This document shows, one piece after another, positions 53,768-64,000 of a stretch of 64,000 bases of DNA; position 1 is the first letter of the stretch; every line of letters begins with the position of its first letter. The DNA comes from Patellaria atrata CBS 101060. Lineage: Eukaryota; Ascomycota; Dothideomycetes; Patellariales; Patellariaceae. The notes under the pieces were generated by a model, which ran no database searches, had not been told where the DNA came from, and saw only the letters and a list, made by a program, of their open reading frames with translations. A program made the translations under genes and the position numbers. Location of the stretch: positions 1,359,623 to 1,423,622 of the forward strand of contig MU006095.1 in assembly GCA_010093705.1 (NCBI GenBank), given 5' to 3'.

Positions 53768-56366
53768 CTACAAAGTAGCTCCGGCCGGCGTATTTCCATC
53801 CACATTCAGCTCCGCACCCTCCTCCACGTCCTTCGGTTTGACTAGCTTAATTGTCGTCTCTGGATCCTTCGAAAAAACTCGCAGACTGATAACGCAGACC
53901 GCATTCCAAGCAGTCTTATCATGTTCGGCGTCTGGGGGGTTTGCAGCAGGTTGAGGAGCCGCGTCACCAGCAATGGAGACACCATCGCCTACCACGGAAG
54001 GAGATCCCGAGGGTTCTCTGCCGGGTAGGGGGTCGTATGGCGGTGGTGCGGAGGGAGATTTTAGAGGCTCTTCTGGTACGGATTCTAGAGGGGCTGAGAT
54101 GGCTTTGGAGGATTCTGATTGTTCTGCTAGAGGCGATTCTTTTGCCTCCTCCTCTGACTTTCCTTCTGGCTTCCCTTCCATTTGCTTTTGGGGCTGCTCT
54201 TCTCGTTTCTCTTCTGCTTTCTCTTCTTTCTCGACGGAAACCTCCCCCGGTTTCTTCTCTTCCGAAGCTTTATCCGCCTTAGGTTCTTCCTTCGCTGTTG
54301 CTAAGACTTTAGCATCATCAGACTTGGCTTCTTCTTTCGAAGGTTCGACAATGGTGATCTCAAAGGATTCACTTTCTGCCTTAAGAGGCTGCTGAATATC
54401 GCACTTTTTCGACGCCGATTGGTCCGCAGATTTATCGTCCTGTTTAGCTTCCTTCGGTTTTTTAGGTGGTTCTTCCTCGAAATGCACCTTCGCGTGGGCC
54501 AAGTCATAGTTAAGACCGATCTGTCTCAGTTTTTGTGGGTTCTTGTCTGCCAACTCTTTGACAACCTCTTCAACGGTTTGTTTGGCATCGTTCCTCGAAG
54601 CCAGGATCTTAGGCAAAACTTCATATCTACCGGGCTCCAAGTCAACTTCAGCACTAACAGCACGATTGCTTCCACGATTCGAGGGGGCGCGGGCCCGTAT
54701 GATGTGGTCTCCCGGCTGCGCTCCTTCCTCTTGTAAAAGGAAAGTCAATTCGAAGCTATATTGACCTTCTAAACCTACGAAGTAGCGTTCATCGAGCTAC
54801 AGTGGTTCAGTTAGTCCTATCAACATAGTAATTAGATCTAGGTCAGATCTTTACCTGGGAAAGTACTATCACAAATTGTCCTCCTTTCTTGACTTCAACG
54901 ATGAACTTGGTGTTTAGGTATCCGCTGACCCAGGACACATTGACACTGGTCCATTCTTGTATGATACTCCACTCTTCATTGAAGAGGCGGGTGCGATCAA
55001 TGACATCGAATCGCTTCAGAAGGTCATCGAAAGTCATCCAAAATTCTCCGTCATCTCCGAAACGATGATTCAACTTGGATAACCAATAAGGTGTCCATTC
55101 TTTCGAGCCATCGCTCCAAGGGCCATTCCATTCGCCCATACCGTTCCAACTTCTCTTCCCCCACGGATTTCTAACGAGAACAAGACGCACCTTATTACCA
55201 TTTTCATCCTGCTCTTCAACTGCTCTACGGATCGAATAAGCATGATTAAGTGCCAAACCCTTACGCTCATCGGAATCACCACTGCCGTTGATGGCAGGAG
55301 AAGAGCATCCAAAGATAAAGTGTTGTTCTTCATTGAGAAGGTCCTTCCAGAGCCTTTCCCTGCTCAAAATCTTATTGGTTGTGATAGTCGTGGTGACACC
55401 GCCCGTCATATCTTCAACGGCTTCACCACTCCAGCCACCCTCGATGGAGGAGTAATCGCCATGAACTTTTGCGTACGCCTTTTCGAGAAGGGGTAACCAC
55501 GTTTCGTTGCTGTCTGCGCATTTAGCATAGTATAATGCCTTGGAGCCAGTCTGTTTCGTCTTCTTCCATTCTCGTTCTTGGTCACCAGTGCTATCATAGT
55601 AGTTTCCGTAGGTAACTTCAAAGTCGTCGTTCGAAAGGTATAAGTTATCATCCACAACGGTACTAATCCACTCCCCATCTCTGTGAAATACGAAACCATA
55701 CACTCCGCACTCTTCATCTTGAACTACGCAAACTCTCTCCATAACACCTTTGACACTGCAAAGAGTTGCAACAGCGGAGATCCACCAGCAATCTCCATTT
55801 CCGCCTTGACGAACATCGTTGGTGTCAAAGCCGTCAACGGTAAATTTATGTTGACCGTCGAATATCCAGTCAATGCGATGAACTGACTCGGGTCCACTCG
55901 CAGAGCTGGGGATATTCAAAGCTGTTCCCAATGTTCTCAAATCGACAGAGGCAGAGGGAAGTGGGCCTAGAATACCACTGGCAAGGACAGTATTCAGTGC
56001 TTCTCCAAGTCCATAGGGGCCAACGGGACCGCTATCATCAGCGTAGGAGAATGGGACAAGTCCTTCAATGCAATTCTTACACCAGAAGTCTGATTCGATA
56101 TCGAAATCTGGATCCGTGAACTTCTCGTTCGTTTGATGACATTCTCGGACGATGCGCTTGACTTTGGCTTTGCACTCGGCGACAGCAGCTGCGTAGCTCT
56201 CAGCTGCATTTCGAGCTTTGGTTTTGCCATCCTGTGGCTTTCGGGGAAGAAGATGCTCGTAGAGACTTTTGGGAAAGATTGCCGTGACTTTTCCAGGAGT
56301 TTTGGTGATCAATTTGTCCCAAAACTCGTTCAACTCTTTCTGGGCCGGAAAGGTAGCAACAGCCAT
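53768..56366 (-). CDS. Calpain-family cysteine protease with long acidic C-terminal tail
   Basis: Two exons: 54855..56366 and 53768..54796; 58-bp intron (GTAAAG donor, GACTAAC branch, TGTAG acceptor); 846 aa. The catalytic triad is intact: Cys193 in GGNGDCWWISAVAT, His375 in LALNHAYSI, and Asn400 in LVRNPWG. The calpain catalytic region spans about 160-440 and is followed by a C2-like beta region that crosses the intron (FIVEVKKGGQFVIVLSQLDE). The second exon then encodes about 250 residues of Glu/Lys-rich, probably disordered sequence, a PPPY motif (SAPPPYDPL) and a short hydrophobic-polar segment near the end (AWNAVCVISLRVFS). Calpains make limited cuts in regulatory proteins. It is not clearly PalB. 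It diverges from a HET gene. Confidence 0.92.
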
Positions 56367-57251
56367 ACTGTCTACTGATTTGTATTTACGGAAGAGAAAT
56401 AGATGTTTGGTATATAGGACGCATTTTGGTCAAATATACTGGGGCGCATCTTCAGTTGATATCTTAGGGACTAAACCCCTGTTCGTACGTGGCCCCCGTG
56501 TTTTGGGGGCTGAATGGGCGTTATGGTCCATGGTGGTCCTTAGTCAGCCCTCAGATCAGTTGCGCCGACCCGCGTTTGATGACTGATGGACCGCCATTAC
56601 CTTAAAGGAGGTTTCCGACATCTGAGAGAGTTCCAAACACATTTCTCGTCCATGTTGTCATCAAAAAGACTACAGGTTGGATTCTGATGAGAACAACGTA
56701 ATATAAGAAATGAGATACTTTTAGCAACGCAGTGCGGGGTTCAGCCGAGATTAAATATTAGAACTACAGTATAGTACGGTACCTTTACAGTACGGTACGG
56801 AAGTAAGGTAATGAAGGTTTCCAGGTCAGGTCTGCCTTGTGCCTGGGCCCACGGGAGGTCCTCTTTCATTATTTTCTCATCTATTCTCCGGCTGATAGAA
56901 CTATGCAACCTCATGATTCCATCTCATCCTCCTTCATGGGGCTCTGTTCAACTCCATCCTCATTCACTTTTTTTTTTTTTTTTTTCAAACGTCGGTTACC
57001 TCCAGGCTTCAGTTTCAGCCCGAAGTTTCAAACGCGGGGCTACACGGCTGGACAGGGGAAGACCATAAAAGTTCATCACCTCTACGCGCTGTTGGTTGGA
57101 GAACCAGGGTGCCCGATCGGATAACACAGTGTCACGACTGTACTGTCATGAACCCCTTGATGAGTGGATGAAGCGTGATAACAACCAGAATTGGGACCAT
57201 CGGACATGCGACTACCTGCTGAGTTGAATCAAAGGTGGATTAGGGACGACC
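56367..57251. promoter_or_regulatory. Divergent intergenic region, calpain / HET protein
   Basis: The 885 bp between divergent starts contains a GTAC-rich patch (tagtacggtacc at about 56774) and a T18 tract at 56968-56985, which may exclude nucleosomes. No specific operator is identified. Confidence 0.5.
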
Positions 57252-59312
57252 ATGGCCGCTGGTCTTCCTGTATATGCCGGTCAGATTCGACTCCTTTCCC
57301 TTCACCCAGGCCAGTGGGAGGATGAAATCAGTTGCGACCTCCTAAGAGTCGGACTTGAGGAAGAAGTACCATATCGTGTACTTTCCTATGCTAGCACTGA
57401 TTCCAACTCAAAAGAAATTGTTCATCTTAATGGGTCTTCGGTAGAAGTGTCCAAGACTTTATATCAAGCGTTTCGTCGATATCGTGCTGCTGTTGATACC
57501 CCTGGATATCTTTGGGTGGACGTACTTTGCATGAACACCTCCGACAACTTCGATCTATCGTACCAGACGAATCTTCGACGTCATATCATAGCTAAAGCTG
57601 AAGAAACCTATGCATGGCTCGCAGAGGATGATGTACTGCAGACCCTCCAAAGAACGTCTATGGTCAAATTCTACGGAGACAGTAGAGATAATTCCGAAAT
57701 AACTGACTTTCGTAGAGTTACATCAGTCTCTCCAAGTCCAGACAGCGCTCAGTCATCTTGTAGCAAAGATGCATTGTGGCGTCTCTTCTGTGTATTACGT
57801 CTATTATCCTCTGGTCAGCATTTTGAGGATATACCGGTATTGTTAAAGATGTGGCATTCCAGCACACGAACTAACGTCTTCCTAACGCTAAATAATTTCA
57901 CGTCACAAGCATGGTGGTACCGGCCTTGGACTCCACTTGAATTGGTGTTCTCTCGTAAAACTCTTGTCATGTACGGGAACGTCGTTGCTCCTTGGCCTCT
58001 ACTATCCGATGCTGCCAAATTTTTCGATGCGCACAAGAGCTCGTGTTGTCGTTATCTAGCTTTGGGTAACAGTGGAATTGTTCTAGACCGGTTTGTCGAC
58101 GTCCTCCGTCCGTTACAAGATATCAGGAAAGCTGTTCAAGACAATCCATCCAAATACAACACCCTGAAGACTCTACCTTCACTTCTTTGGCAGTTTCGTC
58201 ACTGCAGGGCAGCTGCTGACGACCGGGAAAAGGTCTTTGCATTTCTGGGAATGATCAAGGATTGGCATGGACACACTCCGATTCTCGCGGACTATACTCA
58301 AACAACTGCGCAAGTATATCGGAACTTGACTATAACCATATTTCGTCGCATAACCTCACTATCGCTCCTCGAGAACGACCTAAGGAAATACAGAAACTTG
58401 GGTCTTCCGTCTTGGATTCCGGACTGGAGCGATGGACCCTCCAATACATTTTTCCAGAGGACCCACGACCGGACAAAACGTAGGACGCTGTTCAATGCTT
58501 CAGCCGGCTTAAAAGCTGCTCTCGAGGTTGATAGGGATGAATTGAAAGTTCAAGGGATACTCGTGGACGAGATAGAAACAATTACTAGTGTCCTTTGGCC
58601 CTCGGAGGGTGTTGATTGGAAGCCATTCCCTCCCAAAACCGTAGACCCTGCAGACAGAGACGATGAGTCTATGAGTACGTCGGGAAACTCTCATCGACGT
58701 TCAATTCCGAAAGCGATGGCGCAAGTACATTCGCTTCTTGGTAGCAGTGGCAGCAGTAGTCACTCTCAAGACAGGTCTAGAGATAATCCTCGTAGTTCTA
58801 AGCACGAGTACGAACCGGAAGCTCTTGCACTATGGCGGACTCTTTGCGCAGACTCAATAGCAGAGGCCCATTTCTATCCTCTAACATATTCTAGGCTCAA
58901 ATCTACCGATTACGAAGACCTTTTCCTCTGGGCTGATCTTCGCTTTACGCAAAACGTCCTCCCTACAAACTTACCTGAGAAATTCAAAGCTGATGAAGTC
59001 CCATATCCGAATTTTAGAGTACGCGCTATCGACAAGTCTTATGCTGCTGCTGCGGAAGACTCAAAGTTTTTCATCACTAGAAAGGGGCGTATGGGACTGG
59101 GGCCACAGGATATTCAGTCTGGAGATTGCATTGCCATCTTAGCAGGGGCTAGAATGCCATTTGCAATACGGAAAAAAACGTCTCGTCGACGCAGATTTGA
59201 AGATCCTGATCAGTACATTCTACTTGGCGCTTGTTACGTCCACGGGATCATGGATGGCCAGGCAGTCTCTAAGAGTAAAAAGAGCCAGATATATGATTTA
59301 CGCTTCATTTGA
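57252..59312 (+). CDS. HET-domain protein (heterokaryon-incompatibility-like)
   Basis: Single exon, 686 aa. The start and order fit HET: IRLLSLHPG, VPYRVLSYASTDSNSKEI where most members have SYxWGD, LWVDVLCMNTSDNFDLSYQ where most have W-DA-CINQ, and AEETYAWLAEDD. So the three HET blocks are present but two are divergent at their core residues. The C-terminal part has the usual companion segment GRMGLGPQDIQSGDCIAIL, then MPFAIR and YILLGACYVHGIMDGQAV. HET proteins trigger cell death or growth arrest on fusion of incompatible strains, or work as broader immune-type sensors. Whether this divergent copy still signals is uncertain. A Ser/Arg-rich insertion (SLLGSSGSSSHSQDRSRDN) splits the C-terminal region. 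Confidence 0.9.
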   Translation: MAAGLPVYAGQIRLLSLHPGQWEDEISCDLLRVGLEEEVPYRVLSYASTDSNSKEIVHLNGSSVEVSKTLYQAFRRYRAAVDTPGYLWVDVLCMNTSDNFDLSYQTNLRRHIIAKAEETYAWLAEDDVLQTLQRTSMVKFYGDSRDNSEITDFRRVTSVSPSPDSAQSSCSKDALWRLFCVLRLLSSGQHFEDIPVLLKMWHSSTRTNVFLTLNNFTSQAWWYRPWTPLELVFSRKTLVMYGNVVAPWPLLSDAAKFFDAHKSSCCRYLALGNSGIVLDRFVDVLRPLQDIRKAVQDNPSKYNTLKTLPSLLWQFRHCRAAADDREKVFAFLGMIKDWHGHTPILADYTQTTAQVYRNLTITIFRRITSLSLLENDLRKYRNLGLPSWIPDWSDGPSNTFFQRTHDRTKRRTLFNASAGLKAALEVDRDELKVQGILVDEIETITSVLWPSEGVDWKPFPPKTVDPADRDDESMSTSGNSHRRSIPKAMAQVHSLLGSSGSSSHSQDRSRDNPRSSKHEYEPEALALWRTLCADSIAEAHFYPLTYSRLKSTDYEDLFLWADLRFTQNVLPTNLPEKFKADEVPYPNFRVRAIDKSYAAAAEDSKFFITRKGRMGLGPQDIQSGDCIAILAGARMPFAIRKKTSRRRRFEDPDQYILLGACYVHGIMDGQAVSKSKKSQIYDLRFI

Positions 59313-60157
59313 AGGTATTTTGTGTTACTTCATCCACCTAGACAGCCACATTAAAGGAAGCGTAGTGATTACTAGTCAACAGCCACCTCGTTACGCTGTG
59401 CTGGAGAGCATACCCACGAATTCAAAGCCCTTTGGGACCACGCGCTGTATATCTCCAACAGTGCTAACGGAAGAAGAACAAGATGAGCTAATGTTGAAGA
59501 AAGTCCCTCATCTATCAAACAACAGTTTTGGGAAGAGATGACGACGCCGTACACACGTATCACACTAAGGTGTATCGCCATATCCTCTCTCCCAAGCTAC
59601 TCTGTTCGGAAATAAAGTGGCAAGAATGTAGTGACGAATACAGCAGGATAACGGCGGCATGCGATTGTTCTAGTTGTTAGTAGGGCGCATATTGTGGCGC
59701 TTATCGGAGGTTCGCGACAACAATTGGGCACGAGATGTTGCAAAAAACCGTTTTCATTCGGTCACGTAATGTAAATCGAATACTTTAGTTATTCCCGATT
59801 CGTACTAAAAAGCAATTGGTAGGTACATGTACGTTAGGTAAAAAAAAAAAAAAAAAGTCACGCTCAACAACTTATTAGTGGGGCAGTGACTGGAAGATGT
59901 TTATATATTAACCCCGCCTCTACTCTGTTAAAATTCTCCTCACAATCATCTGGTCATTCTTAAAAGCAAGAAGAGTTATATAGAAGCAATTGGGCATATC
60001 TATAATTGTTTATCACGGCTGCGCTTGGCATCAGTTTTACAATCAGCTGGAAAATCTTCAGTTCAGACCTTTCATATCTCGGATCATATTCCTTTGTCCA
60101 TTTGACTATTAATTAGCTCGGTAATACATACTATACATATTCCCTTTATACAAGCAT
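59313..60157. other. Intergenic, HET 3' flank and MFS promoter
   Basis: 845 bp with an A17 tract at 59840-59856. An ORF from 59161 to 59541 overlaps the HET end in another frame and looks random. Confidence 0.55.
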
Positions 60158-61807
60158 ATGAATAAATCTTCCAAAGGCAGCAAGCCAGGATCAGTTGCTC
60201 CAGACTTCGCACGTCCTACTATACCGTCAAATCCTGAACCTGAAAAGGAATACAATCTCTCTCACTGCGAGAAAGAGCATGATATAACCGAGAAGGGATG
60301 CATCTCTTCCCAGACCGAAAAGGATGGATCAATCAGTGACCCATCCATCTTAACATCGGGAGATAGTGACTCCAATACCTCTCTTTCATCCAGCGCCCCT
60401 TCACAACATTACGGTGACGATGGAGAATCTCAACAAGAAGAAGTCGTCTACCCGGAAGGCGGGTTGCAAGCATGGCTCGTAGTTCTGGGCTCCTTTCTCG
60501 GAATGTTCGCCTGCTTTGGTCTTATGTAAGTTCCTCCTCGATAACTTTCCCCCTTTCCTCTTCCACTGATGTCTAACACCTCATCTAGGAACTCCATCGG
60601 AATATTTCAAGCTTACCTCATGAGGAACCAGCTCTCTAACTATTCCTCTTCGACTATTGGCTGGGTCTTTTCGCTTTACGTCTTCCTCTCCTTCTTCTGT
60701 GGCATTCAAATCGGCCCTGTCTTCGACAAGCACGGTCCTAAACTACTCCTTTTCTCCGGCTCCGTTTTATTAGTCGCTTCACTCCTGTTGTTAGGCCTAT
60801 GCAAAGAACTTTGGCACTTTATGCTTACCTTTGGTGTTCTCGCGGGATTGGGGACGTCATTGATCTTCACCCCCGCGGTGTCCGCGATCGGGCATTTCTT
60901 CATGCGAAAAAGGGGCAACGCTACTGGTTTGGCTGCCGCAGGAGGGTCAACTGGAGGCGTCGTGTTCCCGCTCATGTTGCAGAAATTGCTACCTGCAGTG
61001 GGTTTTGCATGGACCACCCGTATCTTAGGCTTTATCTTCATCGGTTTCTGCGGAGCTTGCGTGCTTCTGGTCCGCTCCCGCCTTCCACCCTCTCCAGGTG
61101 GCAATGTGAAACCGGACATCCGGATCTTTAGAGATAAGGCTTTCGCGCTCGCCACGGCGGGCGTGTTCGCGATGGAATGGGGTCTGTTCATCCCGATCAC
61201 ATATCTCACGTCCTATGCCCTCTCCACTGGCGCGATGAGCGAACAATTTAGTTACCAACTTCTTGCGCTCCTGAATGCAGGTAGCTGTGTCGGACGTTGG
61301 GCACCTGGATGGGTAGCGGACCGATGGGGAAGATTCAACACTATGGTTCTCATGCTTCTACTCTGCCTTATCTCCACCTTAGCTCTCTGGCTACCCGCAA
61401 CCGTCTTGTCCGCCTCCTCCTCCTCCTTCACAGAGGGAATAGACCACACCCTCCCCCACCGTCGTGACACTACCGACGGTTCCGCCACGCACTCAGTAAT
61501 CACCCCACTCCTGATCGTGTACACCCTCATCTTCGGCCTCGCTTCTGGCTCTAACATCTCCCTCACTCCCGTCTGCGTCGGTCAGCTCTGCCGCACGGAG
61601 GAATATGGGAGGTACTATGCTACGTGCTATGCTGCCGTCTCCATCGGGACCCTGACCGGTATTCCAATCGCGGGTGCTGTGCTGGCGGCGTGTGGAGGGA
61701 ATTATTGGGGTGTTGCCGTTTTCACAGGGGGTTGTTATTTGGCGAGTGTGATATGTTTTCTTGGGGCTAGGGCTGTGCGGGTGGGTTGGGGATGGGAGAT
61801 GTTTTAG
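60158..61807 (+). CDS. MFS transporter, monocarboxylate-porter (MCT) type
   Basis: Two exons: 60158..60525 and 60589..61807; 63-bp intron; 528 aa. The first ~100 residues are a polar, probably cytosolic tail. The typical MCT start follows: [18 protein letters not shown]. The intron splits the first membrane helix, and joining gives [14 protein letters not shown]. About 12 hydrophobic spans can be traced to [20 protein letters not shown]. Loop motifs include [10 protein letters not shown] and [16 protein letters not shown]. Members move monocarboxylates, riboflavin or small metabolites with protons. Substrate cannot be told from sequence. It has no obvious metabolic partner next to it. Confidence 0.93.
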
Positions 61808-62203
61808 GGGAAAGAAGAGCAAGGTGTGTGCTGATGTGGGTTATTTCTAGGGTTTTCGAACATGATATTCACGCTCTTAATGTTGTTATGAAGGTAAAAC
61901 GGGCTGTTTCCCAATCTCTTTAGTCTTGGCTATGTTATATTGCCTTTTATGATTTAGCACTGGCGTTTCTATACTGTATGCACGCATTCCATCGGCGTAC
62001 TTTTCTCGGTATGAGAGTGCGGATGTACAGCATCGTAACTATAACTAGACGATTTGATAATACTAAACAATGTGAATAGATGACGGTGAAAGGAGTTTAT
62101 CAATTTGTGACAAAGGAGACAGGGGTCGAGAGGCTCCCACGTGACCCCGCGTAAACCTGGAAAACCTTCGAGACTAGAGTTTACAGCGCTTCTAAAAATC
62201 ATC
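61808..62203. other. Intergenic, MFS 3' flank and promoter of the 62204 gene
   Basis: It is 396 bp long. Nothing is recognised beyond AT-rich sequence. Confidence 0.5.
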
Positions 62204-63003
62204 ATGGCTAATCTTCGTGTTGCAGCAGAGGTTGCAGCTAGAGCAGTCCATCTCAAAATATTCCCACGACCAGCAGATATCGCAGAAAGCAGAGAGGTCC
62301 TCCGAGTGCTCCAATACTACGGCGAGGTTGAAACGTACCGGAACCTTCGCGTAAGAACTCTTCCCCAACGCACAGTTCGACGGTTGACGATTCCATACAG
62401 TATGAGAGATCATATCCCGCTCCTAACTCAGCATTAGCTATTTTCCAGGATGCCGCAGCTGCCCGTCGACTGTTAAAAGCGTCCCCGGTCCGCTTTAGTC
62501 TCGAGCCCATTCAGCAGGGCCATGAAATTACAGACAAAAGCAACGAAGATGAGGTTAATGATATAGGTGTAGGACATGAAGGGGTGGCGACTACAAAACA
62601 TGATGCTGCGGACGGAGCAGACTTAGCTCAAAGTGCATCATCGAACGTAGTCTCATCAGCTGAAGAAGCTAAATCCAGCCTCAAGTCACGACAGTTCAAG
62701 CTTATAGCTGATCTTTCTACCACCAACCATCTGGATCATATCGTCTGGACATCGCCGTATCAGGGCAGCTACAAATATACTTCTGGGCTCATACAAGATG
62801 ATCTTGCAAAGAGGGTACCATTAAGGGCTCTTGCGGAGATTGAGTTAGATCGCCCCTCAACACCAGCTCGACTGCAGCGGAAGGCGGAAGAAAGACTGAG
62901 AAAGAGGAAGACGTTGAGACAGTTAGCAGAGGAACAATACAAACCGCCACCTTGGGAGACTACGATCCCTCAAGACCGGGTTAATAATATGGAACCCGAA
63001 TAG
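62204..63003 (+). CDS. Hypothetical protein, possibly mitochondrial, RRM-like N-terminus
   Basis: Two exons: 62204..62350 and 62449..63003; 98-bp intron (GTAAGA donor, CTAAC branch, CCAG acceptor); 233 aa. The start MANLRVAAEVAARAVHLKIF can form a basic amphipathic helix of the kind that targets mitochondria. Residues about 20-65 (REVLRVLQYYGEVETYRNLR, then DAAAARRLLKASPVRF after the junction) look like an RRM-type fold with helix and strand order, which is a guess. The middle is low-complexity Ser/Ala/Glu, and the C-terminus has QGSYKYTSGLIQDDL and a basic RKAEERLRKRKTL helix. I do not recognise the family. Confidence 0.7.
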
Positions 63004-64000
63004 AAAGCAGACTCAGAAGACGCCCACTTTTAGCTCAGTTCGTCCAGTCCCTACTGCTAGCTGTGGTGGAAATCATTGGGTTCTGGCCTCATTGAAGGTA
63101 GTTAAGGACGATAAACTTTAGCTCAAATATCATGAGAAGTCCAAGTCACCGCATGTCCGCTTATTCCGGATCTATCATGTACTCGAATATCTGCAGTTTA
63201 TGAGCGGGCCAAATTGTGAGAACCTCTCAAGGCTCGATATTCAGCACGTCCCTCACATCTAATACGAATACTGCACTACATTGTCGTACTGTACAACGAA
63301 GTTTAGTATGGTTTCAGTCCTTATCTGAGAGATTGGAGATGAAAACCAGAGGAGGATAATCAGTGCTGCGGCGAAAGAGCACATGGATAGCTTTCACGAG
63401 GTGTGCAGCACATCGATTCGTATAATCAGCTAGTAAAGGAATGTCCAAGATGTGGAAGCAATCGTTCAAGGCTTAAAGGCTTAAAGGGGCCGCAAAGAAC
63501 GAGACAGAGTGTATCATCTTGAAGGCACTTTTTCTACCTTTGAGATTTGGTTACTCTAGATCTATTTTAACGTGCAAGTACTGTACAGTACAGGTACAAG
63601 CACAGTACAGTACCAAGTAGCACATTGCAGTAGTACTATACTGTACGAGTATGTCCACATCGCTAACTCTTCTCCGCTGTACAGGTGGTTTGTATAGTAC
63701 TTGTACAGTACAGTAGGTCATCGAGGATCCCCTTCAGCACATGTGATTAAGGAGATGCGTAAGGAGGCTACTTAGAGGAAGTAACTTAGGAATACCTAAT
63801 AAGGTAGTTCATTTAGGGCTAGCTTTTACACCTTCCTATTTGAGATTTCGCATCCGACCCGTCCGTATGCTATCCCTTCGAACTTTGAAGTTATTGTGTT
63901 TTACCAAATGCCAGGCCATTCTCACAGCACCTGTAGTTGACCTTCATACGCTCCGCGGCTTCGTCGCACCGTCCGACAATTTGCTCTACTGTAACTATTC
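63004..64000. other. Gene-free right edge with GTAC-palindrome cluster
   Basis: About 1 kb with no recognised gene. It holds the repeat cluster described separately. The promoter or end of a gene beyond the window may lie here. Confidence 0.55.
63573..63720. repeat. Cluster of GTAC / TACAGTAC palindromic motifs
   Basis: Several copies of TACAGTAC, GTACTGTAC and GTAC lie within about 150 bp. GTACTGTACAGTAC at 63578-63591 is a perfect 14-bp palindrome. Similar motifs occur singly in other intergenic stretches of the window (near 4470, 36130, 38645, 53508 and 56774). Role unknown; slippage is possible because each unit is itself short. Confidence 0.8.

Noticed and set aside
53941-54395. Plus-strand ORFs opposite the calpain tail
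   Set aside because: They are antisense readings of Glu/Lys-rich codons.
59161-59541. 126-aa ORF overlapping the HET 3' end
   Set aside because: It is out of frame with HET, has no HET-like sequence after the stop, and resembles no family.
1-64000. CRISPR array, rRNA genes or intact transposons
   Set aside because: No spaced direct repeats, rRNA-like sequence, transposase or reverse transcriptase could be recognised.

Overview
This window is nuclear DNA of a filamentous ascomycete (Pezizomycotina). The evidence is many short spliceosomal introns (46-98 bp, two of about 230 bp) with GTRAGT-like donors and CTRAY branch points, plus typical fungal families: Zn2Cys6 regulators, a HET-domain protein, a tyrosinase, a ferric reductase and fungal RPB2. 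A member of the Leotiomycetes is my guess, not shown. Gene models below were rebuilt by joining exons by eye. The assembly has one 100-N gap, inside a minisatellite at the left edge.

Layout: 1-1312, 3' part of a Ser/Thr-rich repeat protein. 1988-3647, a PPIL4/Cyp6-type cyclophilin-RRM protein. 6810-8421, a Zn2Cys6 regulator behind about 3.2 kb of gene-free DNA. 10037-11188, a SPRY protein. 12064-15936, RPB2. 17407-34251, the most unusual part: three giant proteins (1406, 1129 and 1700 aa) interleaved with an 818-aa tyrosinase. 34960-36106, mitochondrial NADH-cytochrome b5 reductase. 36281-38187, a conserved fungal protein of unknown function that looks like two ORFs but is one spliced gene. 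38770-42378, a Ccc2/ATP7-like copper ATPase. 43525-45612, a ferric reductase. 46718-48016, a secreted protein with a catalytically dead GH18 remnant. 48137-49438, RNA polymerase I subunit RPA43. 49672-50943, a membrane J-protein. 51833-53126, a UPC2-like Zn2Cys6 regulator. 53768-56366, a calpain with a long acidic tail. 57252-59312, a HET protein. 60158-61807, an MFS transporter of the monocarboxylate-porter type. 62204-63003, a small protein that may be mitochondrial. The last kilobase carries a cluster of GTAC/TACAGTAC palindromes.

The 17-34 kb block is two divergent pairs meeting tail to tail: giant protein A (-) with tyrosinase (+), and giant protein B (-) with the DUF6603-type protein (+). 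From memory, all three giants resemble large bacterial proteins of unknown function: A has 'IHWSLP' and 'IPNRWLVVR' blocks, B has an 'LPHIVF...IPWDR' block, and C has a DUF6603 block. A and B have no introns, and C keeps a 3.3-kb first exon. I infer a fungal version of a bacterial multi-gene module, probably horizontally acquired and now joined to a copper oxidase. Its function is unknown. The copper ATPase and ferric reductase lie further right on one strand and fit copper/iron handling, but no shared regulation with the tyrosinase block is shown.
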